Source: Sulfitobacter sp. M05 (lineage in GTDB: Bacteria > Pseudomonadota > Alphaproteobacteria > Rhodobacterales > Rhodobacteraceae). Taken from it: a stretch of DNA of 64,000 nt. Below, one piece after another: positions 19,296 to 28,945 of the stretch (position 1 is its first letter; every line of letters starts with the position of its first letter). The stretch is from NCBI RefSeq assembly GCF_029285175.1, contig NZ_JABEDH010000002.1, forward strand, positions 124,001 to 188,000, written 5' to 3'. Made by a program: the position numbers and the translations under genes. The notes under the pieces are model-generated. The model ran no database searches. It saw only the letters and a list, made by a program, of their open reading frames with translations, and was not told where the DNA came from.

Positions 19296-19979
19296 ATGAC
19301 ATATGACCTATATATCGGCGATCGTACCTTCTCCAGCTGGTCCTTGCGGGGCTGGCTGATGATGGAGAAATTCAACCTGCCTTACCGCGCACATCTGGTC
19401 GGGCTTTACAGTGGTACGATGGCGGCAGAACTTGCCGCACTTGCCCCGGCCAGATTGGTCCCCGCCATGCGCACCCCCGAGGGCATGGTGGTTGGCGAGA
19501 GCCTTGCCATGGCTGAAACCCTTGCTGAACGGCACCCTGACGCCGGCATGTGGCCCGCCGATCCTGCGGCCCGTGCTGCGGCGCGGTGGCTCTGCGCTGA
19601 AATGTGCGCCGATTTCTCGGCCCTGCGCGGGAGCTGTGCGATGCAACTACAACATGTCATACAGGGCTTTGTCGTCACGCCAGAGGTTCAGGCCGATCTG
19701 GCAAGGATAGAAGTCTTGTGGGATCATGCCCGCGCCCAACGTACAAAAGACGGCCCGTGGCTGTTTGGCGATTATTCACTGGCAGACGCGTTTTTTGCCC
19801 CCGTGGTCGCCCGTATCATTGGTTACGAGCTGCCAGTCTCGGAGGATGCCAAAGCATACTGCGTGACAACCTTGAACGATCCTGCTTTTAAGGCATGGCG
19901 CGCTGAAGGGCTGAAAGTGACCTATGATCCCTTTCCCTATGACATCGGCGGGCCAACACGGGAATGGCCAGTGACCTGA
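19296..19979 (+). CDS. glutathione S-transferase family protein
   Basis: A 227-residue cytosolic GST. The N-terminal thioredoxin-like domain (YDLYIGDRTFSSWSLRGWLMM) has the catalytic Ser in the FSSWSLR loop, and GESLAMAETLAE binds the glutathione gamma-glutamyl group. The C-terminal all-helical domain includes the SLADAFFAPVVAR N-capping region. The substrate is unknown. It is a stand-alone gene between the cobalamin pair and yifB. Confidence 0.9.
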   Translation: MTYDLYIGDRTFSSWSLRGWLMMEKFNLPYRAHLVGLYSGTMAAELAALAPARLVPAMRTPEGMVVGESLAMAETLAERHPDAGMWPADPAARAAARWLCAEMCADFSALRGSCAMQLQHVIQGFVVTPEVQADLARIEVLWDHARAQRTKDGPWLFGDYSLADAFFAPVVARIIGYELPVSEDAKAYCVTTLNDPAFKAWRAEGLKVTYDPFPYDIGGPTREWPVT

Positions 19980-20086
19980 GGGGTGCTGCCAATATTAACT
20001 ATTCCTAAACAATCCCTGCCTACCCCTGAAGATGGTTAACCCTTGCATGTGGTTTTTCACCTTCAGCGGCTGGCAGGAGCAATTTC

Positions 20087-21601
20087 ATGGTATCACGCGC
20101 CTATACAGTCGCGTTTCAGGGGGTCGAGGCGCGGATGGTCGAGGTGCAATGCGCCGTCACCCCTGGTCTGCCCGCCTTTTCCATCGTCGGATTGCCAGAC
20201 AAGGCCGTTTCCGAAGCCCGCGATCGGGTGCGCACCGCGCTTAACGCGATGGCGATTGCCCTTCCATCCAAACGCATCACCGTCAACCTAAGCCCGGCCA
20301 ACCTGCCCAAGGAGGGCAGCCATTTCGATCTACCGATTGCCGTCGCCCTATTGGCCGCGCTGGGCATTTTGCCCGACGATGTGACCCAATCGGTCGTAGC
20401 CTTGGGTGAATTATCGCTGGACGGCACGTTAATCCCGGTTGTCGGGGCCTTGCCCGCCGCCATGACCGCCGCCGCGCAGGGACGCGGCCTGTTGTGCCCA
20501 TATGGTTCCGGAGCCGAAGCCGCATGGGTGGGCGACGCCGAAGTGATTGCCGCCCGGTCGTTGGGTGACGTGGTGCGCCACTACACCGGCCAAACCCCAC
20601 TGGCCCCCGCCACACCGGGCGAAGTCACACTGGATGCCTCGGACCGCGATCTGCGCGAGGTGAAAGGGCAGGAACGCGCCAAACGCGCCCTTGAGATTGC
20701 TGCCGCAGGGCGACACCACCTGATGCTGGTCGGCCCCCCCGGATCGGGCAAAAGCATGTTGGCCGCGCGATTGCCCACCATCCTGCCGCCGCTTAGCGCC
20801 GGCGAAGCACTGGAAACCTCAATGATCCATTCTCTGGCCGGACTGCTGGACGAAGGCGGCATTTCGCGGATGCGCCCGTTTCGTGAACCACATCACACCG
20901 CCTCAATGGCTGCGATCATTGGTGGTGGCCGGATGGCCAGACCGGGCGAGGTCAGCCTTGCCCATAACGGTGTGTTGTTCATGGACGAATTCCCGGAATT
21001 CACCCGCACCGTTCTGGAAACCCTGCGCCAGCCGATCGAAACCGGCGAGGTAATGATCGCGCGGGCCAATGCACACGTGAAATACCCCTGCAAATTCATG
21101 CTGGTTGCGGCGGCAAACCCCTGCAAATGCGGCTATCTGTCCGACCCTGCCCGCGCCTGCGCCCGTGTGCCGGATTGTGGCGACGACTATCTGGGTCGCA
21201 TTTCTGGGCCCTTGATGGACCGGTTCGATCTGCGTGTTGATGTCCCGCCCGTGGCATATACCGACCTTGATTTGCCCGCAAACGGCGAAACCTCTGCCAT
21301 CGTCGCGGCCCGTGTCGCCAAAGCGCGTGACGTTCAAACCAATCGGTTTCAGGAGCAGGCGAACATGCACGTCAACGCCGATGCACAGGGGGATATTCTG
21401 GAGGAAATCGCGACTCCCGATGCCGAGGCAAGGGCGCTGTTGACCAAAGTGGCAGAGCGGTTTCACCTTTCGGCCCGGGGGTATCACAGGATCTTGCGCG
21501 TTGGCCGTACAATCGCCGATCTTGACGGATCTGCCAATGTCCGCCGCCCACATATCGCTGAAGCGGTCAGCTTTCGCCTTGCCGCGCCGGTATTTGCCTG
21601 A
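20087..21601 (+). CDS. YifB family Mg-chelatase-like AAA ATPase (ComM-like)
   Basis: A 504-residue AAA+ protein. The N-terminal ChlI/Lon-protease-like domain (residues 1-~170) precedes the Mg_chelatase ATPase with Walker A GPPGSGKSML near residue 216 and Walker B LFMDEFPEF near 300. A Cys-rich patch (NPCKCGY..C..C) follows. ComM in Haemophilus and Vibrio is a hexameric helicase promoting branch migration during natural transformation, and the YifB name is used where this is untested. Start ATG 20087 follows GGAG. Its last 35 bases overlap the convergent hydrolase gene. Confidence 0.93.
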   Translation: MVSRAYTVAFQGVEARMVEVQCAVTPGLPAFSIVGLPDKAVSEARDRVRTALNAMAIALPSKRITVNLSPANLPKEGSHFDLPIAVALLAALGILPDDVTQSVVALGELSLDGTLIPVVGALPAAMTAAAQGRGLLCPYGSGAEAAWVGDAEVIAARSLGDVVRHYTGQTPLAPATPGEVTLDASDRDLREVKGQERAKRALEIAAAGRHHLMLVGPPGSGKSMLAARLPTILPPLSAGEALETSMIHSLAGLLDEGGISRMRPFREPHHTASMAAIIGGGRMARPGEVSLAHNGVLFMDEFPEFTRTVLETLRQPIETGEVMIARANAHVKYPCKFMLVAAANPCKCGYLSDPARACARVPDCGDDYLGRISGPLMDRFDLRVDVPPVAYTDLDLPANGETSAIVAARVAKARDVQTNRFQEQANMHVNADAQGDILEEIATPDAEARALLTKVAERFHLSARGYHRILRVGRTIADLDGSANVRRPHIAEAVSFRLAAPVFA

Positions 21602-22493
21602 TCCAGTCCGCAAGGTTGTTCAACGTCTGACGCGCTTCGGGCAGGATGTCGTGGAAAAGCGGCCAGACATGGGGCAAGTCCTGTTGCTCGACAAAAGTCA
21701 CATCAACACCGCTCTCGATCAGCACCTGCACCATTCGGCGGGCATCATCATATAGGATTTCAGTATCCCCCACTGTGATCCAAACCGGTGCGGCCCCATT
21801 GAAATGCCCAAAAATGGGGCTGACCTGCGGGTCTTTCGGGTTGCCGTTTTGCAGGTACATCTCGGCCATGGAATGCGCCCGTTCAGCGGGCAAGACGGCT
21901 TCGACTTTTGCATTTTTGCGAAAACTCTCACCGCTGAACGTCAAATCCGTCAAAGGGGAAAAACAAAACGCTGCGGCGGGCATCAGGCCCTGTTCCTGCC
22001 CCAACCGATGCAGCAGCGACAACGTCAAGGCACCCCCGGCACTGTCCCCGCCAATTACAATACGATCCGGCGCAATTCCGCTGCGCAGCAAACCGTCCCA
22101 TGCGGCACGTACATCATCGGATGCGGCAGGGAAAATATGCTCCGGAGCCAGCCTGTAACGCGGAAGGACCACCCGCGCGCCCAACCGCTGCGCCAGCTGA
22201 CCTGCCAAGGCGGCATAGACCTTAGGACTGCCAAAAACAAACCCGCCACCGTGCAGATAAAGCACCACCTTGTCAGAGCTCAGATTGCGCGGCACCACAT
22301 CAAGCGTATCAACGCGGTGCTGCCCATCGCCCAGAGCCTGCCACTGCGTCCGGGTGCCACGCGGGATACGAAAAAACCACCGCGCGTGCATCTCGATGCG
22401 GCGGCGCAGCTGCGCGGGGTCCTGTGCCCGCGCCATCGCAGGTTTCTCTACGTTCCTTAGCCAGATGTTAAGAAGCCTGGCCCGCCAGCTCAC
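21567..22493 (-). CDS. alpha/beta hydrolase, hormone-sensitive-lipase-like esterase
   Basis: A 308-residue esterase of the HSL/family IV group. The oxyanion-hole motif HGGGF is near residue 80, the nucleophile elbow GDSAGG near 150, and the remaining triad Asp and His lie in the last 80 residues ([16 protein letters not shown]). It probably acts on short acyl esters. The gene overlaps gshB upstream by 4 bases and yifB at its 3' end by 35 bases. Confidence 0.9.
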   Translation of the reverse strand: MSWRARLLNIWLRNVEKPAMARAQDPAQLRRRIEMHARWFFRIPRGTRTQWQALGDGQHRVDTLDVVPRNLSSDKVVLYLHGGGFVFGSPKVYAALAGQLAQRLGARVVLPRYRLAPEHIFPAASDDVRAAWDGLLRSGIAPDRIVIGGDSAGGALTLSLLHRLGQEQGLMPAAAFCFSPLTDLTFSGESFRKNAKVEAVLPAERAHSMAEMYLQNGNPKDPQVSPIFGHFNGAAPVWITVGDTEILYDDARRMVQVLIESGVDVTFVEQQDLPHVWPLFHDILPEARQTLNNLADWIRQIPARQGES

Positions 22494-23425
22494 GCCAGCC
22501 GCCCTTCAATCGCCTCCCAGATTCTGCCCGCGATATTGCCACCGTCAAATCGTTCCAGTTCCTGAATACCGGTCGGCGAGGTCACGTTGATCTCTGTCAG
22601 GTAGTCCCCGATGACATCAATGCCGACAAAAACCTGACCCTTTTCTTTCAATAGAGGCCCGATGGCGGCACAAATCTCCAGATCACGCGCGCTCAACCCG
22701 ATCTTTTCAGGGCGCCCGCCAACATGCATGTTTGAACGTGTTTCGCCTTCGGCTGGCACGCGATTTATGGCACCAACCGCTTCCCCATCCACCAGAATGA
22801 CGCGTTTGTCCCCCTTGGCCACAGCAGGCAGGAATTTCTGTACAATCAAGGGCTCGCGGGAAAAGCCAGTGAACAGCTCGTGCAGGGAGGTCAAATTCCG
22901 GTCGCGCGCATCCAGACGGAACACCCCCGCGCCGCCATTGCCATAAAGTGGCTTCAGAATGACATCGCCGTGCTTTTCCTTGAAGGCCTTGATCGTATCA
23001 AGATCACGCGCGATTGTTGTGGGTGGTGTCAACTCGGGGAAATCCAGAACCATCAGTTTCTCTGGGTAGTTTCTGACCCAGAACGGATCATTCACCACAA
23101 GCGCTTGCCCCTTCAAACGATCCAGCAAATGCGTCGAGGTGATGTAATGCATGTCGAAAGGCGGGTCTTGTCGCAACCAGACCACGTCGAAATCCGCCAG
23201 ATCAACTTCGACTTCCGGCCCCAGATGCGCGTGATCCCCCTGCACCCGCTGTACAGTGAAGTCATGCCCCCGCGCGGTAACGCGACCCTCTTGATAGGCC
23301 AGTTTGTCAGGCGAATAGAAAAACAAACTATGCCCGCGGGCCTGCGCCTCTTCGGCGAGGCGGAAACTGCTGTCGGCGTTAATATTGACGTCCCCAATGG
23401 GGTCCATCTGAAAGGCAATTTTCAT
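22490..23425 (-). CDS. gshB: glutathione synthetase
   Basis: A 311-residue ATP-grasp ligase that adds glycine to gamma-glutamylcysteine. The N-terminal PreATP-grasp domain starts [20 protein letters not shown]. The ATP-binding glycine loop is [16 protein letters not shown] (near residue 155), and Mg/ATP residues lie in [20 protein letters not shown] near 275. The length is normal. It is followed with 4-base overlap by the esterase gene. Confidence 0.97.
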   Translation of the reverse strand: MKIAFQMDPIGDVNINADSSFRLAEEAQARGHSLFFYSPDKLAYQEGRVTARGHDFTVQRVQGDHAHLGPEVEVDLADFDVVWLRQDPPFDMHYITSTHLLDRLKGQALVVNDPFWVRNYPEKLMVLDFPELTPPTTIARDLDTIKAFKEKHGDVILKPLYGNGGAGVFRLDARDRNLTSLHELFTGFSREPLIVQKFLPAVAKGDKRVILVDGEAVGAINRVPAEGETRSNMHVGGRPEKIGLSARDLEICAAIGPLLKEKGQVFVGIDVIGDYLTEINVTSPTGIQELERFDGGNIAGRIWEAIEGRLA

Positions 23426-23482
23426 CAGTCTATCCTTGCTGCGTCCCCTTTAGATGGCGCAGCAGCGGCACAGGTGCAATGG

Positions 23483-23863
23483 TCAGCCGTGCCCAAAGGC
23501 GTTTTCGATGATCTGCAAGTCACCGGAACCATCCACCAGAGCCACATCAAAACGCACCTCTGTCAGGCTGCCCATTGGCTCAGTCCCCAAAAACGCCTCT
23601 GCGCAGGCATAGATCCGTTGCATCTGGCGCGACGAAAGACTTTCAGCCGCGCGGGCAAGGCTGCGGCTTTTCTTGACTTCAACAAAAATCAATCCGTTGC
23701 CGTCCCGCACGATCAGATCAATTTCGCCGCCTGCGCTACGCCATCTGCGCCGCGCAATTGCGAAACCACGCCGTTCGTAATCCTGTGCAATCCGTTGTTC
23801 TGCTGCAATTCCTGCATGGTACGCCATGCGTCCGCGATGATGTCTTGCCGTTGCCAACGTCAC
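23483..23863 (-). CDS. YraN/UPF0102 family nuclease-fold protein
   Basis: A 126-residue protein with the YraN signature GEIDLIVRDGNGLIFVEVKKS, a restriction-endonuclease-like core with D and E-x-K catalytic-type residues. Its cellular role is not settled. The start could also be the internal Met at residue 13, which is closer to family length. It lies downstream of rsmI on the same strand with a 62-base gap, a common gene pair in proteobacteria. Confidence 0.88.
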   Translation of the reverse strand: MTLATARHHRGRMAYHAGIAAEQRIAQDYERRGFAIARRRWRSAGGEIDLIVRDGNGLIFVEVKKSRSLARAAESLSSRQMQRIYACAEAFLGTEPMGSLTEVRFDVALVDGSGDLQIIENAFGHG

Positions 23864-23925
23864 AATCCTTTTGCCCGGTCTCTGCCTTTCACGTCATCGC
23901 TGAACAATCGTGATTGTTGGTGCCC

Positions 23926-24786
23926 CTACCCTTCGTTGTCCAGCGATAAGGCAATTTGATACACTTTGCGGCGCGGCAGATCATGTGCTTGTGACACCAT
24001 ATCCGCCGCATCCCGCACCGACATTTCCTTTAATGCCGCACGCAGGCTTGTTTCTATATCAACATTCTTAACGGTTTCTGAATGTCCCCGATCTACAAGC
24101 ACAACGATTTCGCCTTTCGGCGACAGCTTTTCATAAATCTGGGACAGTTCTTTGAGGGATCCGCGACGGACTTCCTCGAATTTCTTGGTCAGCTCGCGAC
24201 ACACCGCCGCCGACCTGTCATCGCCCAACACAGAAGCGGCGTCGCGCAACATTGCGCCCAAGCGTTTGGGTGATTCGTAGAAAACCAGTGTTCCGGCAAC
24301 ATCCTTAAGCTTTTCCAATGCCGTTGCGCGTGCCGAGGTGGTGTTCGGCAAGAAACCGGCGAAGAAAAACGCGTCGGTCGGCAACCCTCCCAGCGCCAGC
24401 GCGGTCAGCACCGCCGACGGGCCGGGCGCACAGGTCGGGTTGATCCCTTCGGCAACTGCCAGCCGGGACAATTCAAACCCTGGGTCCGCAATCAACGGCA
24501 TACCAGCCTCTGATGCATAGGCTACCGATTTGCCTTCTTTCACCGCCTCGACCAACCGCATGGCAACATCCGCGCCGCTGTGATCATGTAGGGCGACAAT
24601 GCGCCTGCTCCCCAGCGGCACGCCATGGATATCCATCAATTTACGCAACGATCTTGTATCCTCGGCCGCCAGCACATCCGCCGACGCCAAGACGTCAAGC
24701 GCGCGCAATGTAATGTCACGCGCCGTGCCGATGGGAACACCGACAAAATACAATCCAGCCGACAATGGCACCATTTGGTAATTCAC
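23926..24786 (-). CDS. rsmI: 16S rRNA (cytidine-1402-2'-O)-methyltransferase
   Basis: A tetrapyrrole-methylase-fold enzyme that 2'-O-methylates C1402 of 16S rRNA at the decoding centre. Visible motifs are GLYFVGVPIGTARDITLRALDVL at the N terminus, AAEDTRSLRKLMDIHG, ADPGFELSRLA and FFAGFLPNTTSAR. I chose GTG 24786 (V-N-Y-Q-M), giving 286 residues like the E. coli protein; the frame extends to ATG 24852 and would then nearly touch the divergent lpoA-like gene, leaving no promoter space. Confidence 0.93.
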   Translation of the reverse strand: MNYQMVPLSAGLYFVGVPIGTARDITLRALDVLASADVLAAEDTRSLRKLMDIHGVPLGSRRIVALHDHSGADVAMRLVEAVKEGKSVAYASEAGMPLIADPGFELSRLAVAEGINPTCAPGPSAVLTALALGGLPTDAFFFAGFLPNTTSARATALEKLKDVAGTLVFYESPKRLGAMLRDAASVLGDDRSAAVCRELTKKFEEVRRGSLKELSQIYEKLSPKGEIVVLVDRGHSETVKNVDIETSLRAALKEMSVRDAADMVSQAHDLPRRKVYQIALSLDNEG

Positions 24787-24872
24787 GCTGGACCCGCCTT
24801 TCGCACCGTCTATGATCACGTCCGAGTGATGCGGTGCGGCTGCATCCATCAAACTTTGGGGAGTGAGTGCCG

Positions 24873-26057
24873 ATGATTGCCTTTTTGAACGCCAGCCGCA
24901 AGAAGTTGCGGCTATTGATGTTGCCTTTTGCCGCGCTTTTTTTAGCCGCCTGTGACCCGGCCACGGTCGGGTCGCTGTCCACCGGAGGCGGTGTCAAAAT
25001 TGACGCCAACGCGCCTGTTCCTGTGGCTTTGCTGATTCCACGCGGCGGCACGCAGAACGACAACCTGTTGGCCAAGAACCTTGAGAATGCAGCACGTATG
25101 GCAATACGTGATCTGGATGGCGTCAAGATTGATCTGCGCGTCTATGGCACCGCTGGCAATGCCGGCACAGCCGCAAACATGGCCGCTCAGGCGGTCAACG
25201 ACGGTGCCAAGATCATCCTTGGGCCGGTCTATGGCGAATCCGCCAATGCTGCGGGTGTTGCCGTCGCAAAACAGGGTGTGAATGTCTTGTCCTTCTCCAA
25301 CAACCCGACCATCGCGGGCGGCAATGTGTTTGTCTTGGGTCAGACCTTTTCCAACACAGCGAACCGTCTGGTTGGATATGCCAAACGCAACGGCAAGGAC
25401 CGTATTGTCGTTCTGCATGCGAGCGATGTCGCCGGTCAGTTGGGACGCAACGCAATTCAGCAAGCCATTTCGACAAACGGCGCAACGCTGGCAGGAACCG
25501 TGGACTATGCGCTTAGTCAGGAATCGGTTGTTGCCGCCATTCCCCGCGTCAAAGCAACAGTTCAGTCCGGTAACGCAAACGCTCTGTTTCTAACAACCTC
25601 ATCTGCCTCTGCTCTGCCCTTGTTTGCCCAGCTTTTGCCCGAAGCTGGCATCAGCTCGGCATCGACGCAGTATGTCGGCCTGACGCGGTGGGACATCCCC
25701 AAACAGACGTTGGATATGCCCGGGGTTCAGGGTGGTTGGTTTGCCAAGCCTGACCCTGCCGCGACCGCCGCCTTCAGTCAGAAGTACAGTGCCGCCTACG
25801 GTAGCGCACCACATCCGCTGGCCGGCCTTGCTTTTGACGGCATTGCAGCAGTCGGGGCCTTGGCAAAATCCGGCAAATCCTCCGCGCTGACCGCTTCGTC
25901 CCTGACACAGGGCGCGGGTTTTCGCGGGGCGACCGGTATTTTCCGCCTACGCCGTGACGGCACCAACGAGCGTGGCCTGGCCGTGGCAACAATCCGCGAT
26001 AAATCGGTTGTGATCCTGGAAGCTGCACCGCGCGCCTTTGGCGGGGCTGGTTTCTAG
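24873..26057 (+). CDS. penicillin-binding protein activator, LpoA/YraM-like lipoprotein
   Basis: A 394-residue lipoprotein. The signal peptide ends in lipobox L-A-A-C with C27 as lipidation site. The remainder is a periplasmic-binding-protein-like fold of the LppC/LpoA group (VPVALLIPRGGTQNDNLLAKNL; IILGPVYGESANAAG). LpoA in E. coli activates PBP1A, but the alphaproteobacterial form lacks the N-terminal TPR domain and its role is inferred. ATG 24873 is preferred over GTG 24867 for its spacing to GGGGAGTGAG. It is divergent from rsmI, the order found in many proteobacteria. Confidence 0.88.
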   Translation: MIAFLNASRKKLRLLMLPFAALFLAACDPATVGSLSTGGGVKIDANAPVPVALLIPRGGTQNDNLLAKNLENAARMAIRDLDGVKIDLRVYGTAGNAGTAANMAAQAVNDGAKIILGPVYGESANAAGVAVAKQGVNVLSFSNNPTIAGGNVFVLGQTFSNTANRLVGYAKRNGKDRIVVLHASDVAGQLGRNAIQQAISTNGATLAGTVDYALSQESVVAAIPRVKATVQSGNANALFLTTSSASALPLFAQLLPEAGISSASTQYVGLTRWDIPKQTLDMPGVQGGWFAKPDPAATAAFSQKYSAAYGSAPHPLAGLAFDGIAAVGALAKSGKSSALTASSLTQGAGFRGATGIFRLRRDGTNERGLAVATIRDKSVVILEAAPRAFGGAGF

Positions 26058-26059
26058 AC

Positions 26060-28846
26060 TTGGCCTTGCCTTCGATCTTACACCAACAATCAGGCGCGGC
26101 GATTTCACCGCCGCGCCTGATCTGCGCGCCCGAACTGATTTTCGATACCGCTGCGGTCAAAGAGGCGCTGAATGAAGCCGCCAGTGACCAGTCTCAGCCG
26201 GACCAACGCGCCGCCGCGGTAAATACTCTGAGCGCGGCACAAAAGGCCGGGCGCGCCAAAATCGCTGAAAGTTTTGCAGCCGCCCCGTTTGACGCGCGTC
26301 CGATGACCCGAGCTTATACCTATCTGACAGACCAGCTTGTGCGCTGCGCGCTAGAGTTCTCGACACAGGTCCTGCACCCCAAGCCGAACCCGACTGAAGG
26401 CGAACGACTTTGTGTGATGGGTGTCGGTGGCTATGGCCGCGGCGAGATGGCCCCGTTTTCGGATGTCGATCTGCTGTTTCTTATACCCTACAAGGCCACC
26501 GCATGGTCTGAAAGCGTGATCGAAAGCATGCTCTATATGCTGTGGGATCTGAAACTGAAGGTCGGACATGCGACCCGCACAGTGCAGGACTGTGTCCGGC
26601 TGGGCGGCGAGGATTACACCATCAAGACGGCTTTGCTGGAACACCGGTTTATCACCGGTGATACCGCGCTTGAGGCCGGACTGGAGCAGGCGCTTGAGAT
26701 GCAACTGTTTTCAGGCGACGGGCGCGACTTTCTGGAGGCTAAGCTGGAAGAACGTGACCAGCGCCACGAGAAGCAGGGCCAACGATATGTGGTCGAACCG
26801 AACGTCAAAGAGGGCAAAGGCGGGTTGCGCGACCTGCATTCCCTGTTCTGGATTGCCAAGTTCATTTACAAGGTCAACCACTCTTCGGAGCTGGTCGCGA
26901 AAGGCATTTTCCGCCCCGAAGAATATGCCACCTTCAGGGCCGCTGAGGATTTCCTTTGGGCGGTGCGCGGCCATCTCCACTTGCTGACCAACCGCGCCAC
27001 AGAAAAGCTGACCTTCGATATGCAGGTACAGGTGGCCGAAGCCATGGGGTACACGGACACCGGCGGCCGACGCGGTGTCGAAGTGTTTATGCAGGCATTC
27101 TTTCGTCATGCGACTGCGGTGGGCGACCTGACCCGAATTTTCCTGACCAGTCTGGAGGCAATCCACGTCAAGGCCGAACCCTTGCTGGAACGGTTGTTCC
27201 GTCGCCGGCCCAAGATCAAAAAGGGATACATCGTGGTGCATAACCGCATCGCCATTCCCGACGAGACCGCATTCCTTTCTGACAAGCTGAACCTGTTGCG
27301 CCTGTTCGAAGAGGCCTTGCGCACCGGCATGTTGATCCATCCCGACGCCATGCGACTGGTCAAAGCGAACCTGCATCTGATCGACGATGACCTGCGCACC
27401 ACTCCCGAAGCGCGGCGGATTTTCTTTGACCTGCTGCTAAAACACGGCAATCCGGAACGCGCCTTGCGGCGGATGAACGAGTTGGGCGTGCTATGCGCGT
27501 TTATCCCCGAATTCGAACCCATCGTCGCGATGATGCAGTTCAACATGTATCACAGCTATACGGTTGACGAACATACGATCCAGACCATTGCGAACCTTGC
27601 CCGCATCGAGAAACACGAGCTGGAAGAAGAGCTGCCCGTGGCCTCCTCCATCCTGTCGCGCGGGGTCAACCGCAAGGTACTTTATACCGCATTGTTGCTG
27701 CATGACATCGGCAAGGGACGGCCAGAGGACCATTCCATTCTAGGGGCCAAGATTGCCCGTCAGGTCGCCCCGCGCCTGGGGCTGAAACAGGACGAGGTGG
27801 ACACTGTCGAATGGTTGATCCGCTATCATCTGCTGATGTCGGACATGGCGCAGAAACGCGATATTGCCGATCCGCGCACGGTGCGTGATTTCGCCAAGGC
27901 CGTACAGACGGTCAAGCGGCTTGACCTGTTATGTGTGCTGACAGTCTGTGACATTCGCGGGGTTGGGCCGGACACGTGGAACAACTGGAAAGCTGTGCTG
28001 ATCCGTGGTCTTTATCGCCAGACCGAGCGCGCCCTTGAAACCGGCCTTGAAGACCTGAACCGCGAGAATCGCGGTGCCGAAGCGAAAAAAGCGTTGCGGC
28101 TATCGCTTTCGGACTGGCCGCGCAAAGAATTGCAAAAAGAAACATCGCGCCATTACGATCCTTACTGGCAGGGCCTGCATGTCACGGCACATGTGGCCTT
28201 TGCCAACCTGCTGCGCGGAATCGGAAACGAGGACGTGCGGATCGACCTGCACCCGGATGAAGACCGCGACGCCACCCGGGCCTGTTTTGTGATGCCCGAC
28301 CACCCCGGTATCTTTTCCCGCCTTGCCGGTGCCCTTGCTCTGGTGGGGGCCAATGTCGTGGACGCCCGCAGTTATACAACCAAAGATGGATTTGTTACTG
28401 ACGCCTTTTGGATACAAGACGCAGAGGGCAACGCCTATGAATCCTCGCGCCTGCCCCGTCTGCGCAAGATGATCGAAAAGACCCTGCGCGGCGAGGTTGT
28501 CGCCCGCGATGCCCTGAAGTCCCGCGACAAAATCAAGAAACGCGAAAAGGCGTTTAAGGTGCCGACGCATATCACCTTTGATAACGACGGATCGGAAATC
28601 TACACCATCATCGAGGTCGACACCCGTGACCGCCCCGGCCTGCTTTATGATCTGGCGCGCAGTCTGGCCGCCAGCAATGTCTATATCGCCAATGCGGTCA
28701 TCGCCACCTATGGCGAACAGGTGGTGGATACTTTCTATGTCAAGGATATGTTCGGGCTGAAATACTACACCGAGGGCAAACAGCGGACGCTGGAGAAACG
28801 TCTGCGACAAGCCATTGCCGAAGGGGTGGAACGGGCCGACAAATAA
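26060..28846 (+). CDS. glnD: [protein-PII] uridylyltransferase
   Basis: A 928-residue bifunctional nitrogen sensor that uridylylates PII at low glutamine and deuridylylates it at high glutamine. The nucleotidyltransferase motif GGYGRGEMAPFSDVDLL is at residues ~121-138, the HD hydrolase motif HDIGKG is near 547, and two ACT domains begin near 743 and 848. The start is probably TTG 26060, three bases after the lipoprotein stop, because no ATG precedes the conserved region by a suitable distance. It may be cotranscribed with the lpoA-like gene. Confidence 0.96.
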   Translation: MALPSILHQQSGAAISPPRLICAPELIFDTAAVKEALNEAASDQSQPDQRAAAVNTLSAAQKAGRAKIAESFAAAPFDARPMTRAYTYLTDQLVRCALEFSTQVLHPKPNPTEGERLCVMGVGGYGRGEMAPFSDVDLLFLIPYKATAWSESVIESMLYMLWDLKLKVGHATRTVQDCVRLGGEDYTIKTALLEHRFITGDTALEAGLEQALEMQLFSGDGRDFLEAKLEERDQRHEKQGQRYVVEPNVKEGKGGLRDLHSLFWIAKFIYKVNHSSELVAKGIFRPEEYATFRAAEDFLWAVRGHLHLLTNRATEKLTFDMQVQVAEAMGYTDTGGRRGVEVFMQAFFRHATAVGDLTRIFLTSLEAIHVKAEPLLERLFRRRPKIKKGYIVVHNRIAIPDETAFLSDKLNLLRLFEEALRTGMLIHPDAMRLVKANLHLIDDDLRTTPEARRIFFDLLLKHGNPERALRRMNELGVLCAFIPEFEPIVAMMQFNMYHSYTVDEHTIQTIANLARIEKHELEEELPVASSILSRGVNRKVLYTALLLHDIGKGRPEDHSILGAKIARQVAPRLGLKQDEVDTVEWLIRYHLLMSDMAQKRDIADPRTVRDFAKAVQTVKRLDLLCVLTVCDIRGVGPDTWNNWKAVLIRGLYRQTERALETGLEDLNRENRGAEAKKALRLSLSDWPRKELQKETSRHYDPYWQGLHVTAHVAFANLLRGIGNEDVRIDLHPDEDRDATRACFVMPDHPGIFSRLAGALALVGANVVDARSYTTKDGFVTDAFWIQDAEGNAYESSRLPRLRKMIEKTLRGEVVARDALKSRDKIKKREKAFKVPTHITFDNDGSEIYTIIEVDTRDRPGLLYDLARSLAASNVYIANAVIATYGEQVVDTFYVKDMFGLKYYTEGKQRTLEKRLRQAIAEGVERADK

Positions 28847-28945
28847 CCAAAGCGATAGGCACGGATCGCGCCGCACAAGGATGCCAATTGCGCAAACCCG
28901 CCGTGCAAGCTAAATCAGCCTGACCTCCCGCATGGAAAGCACCCG

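Noticed and set aside
22880-23959. 359-codon open frame across gshB and YraN
   Set aside because: It runs antisense to two well-supported genes and resembles nothing known.
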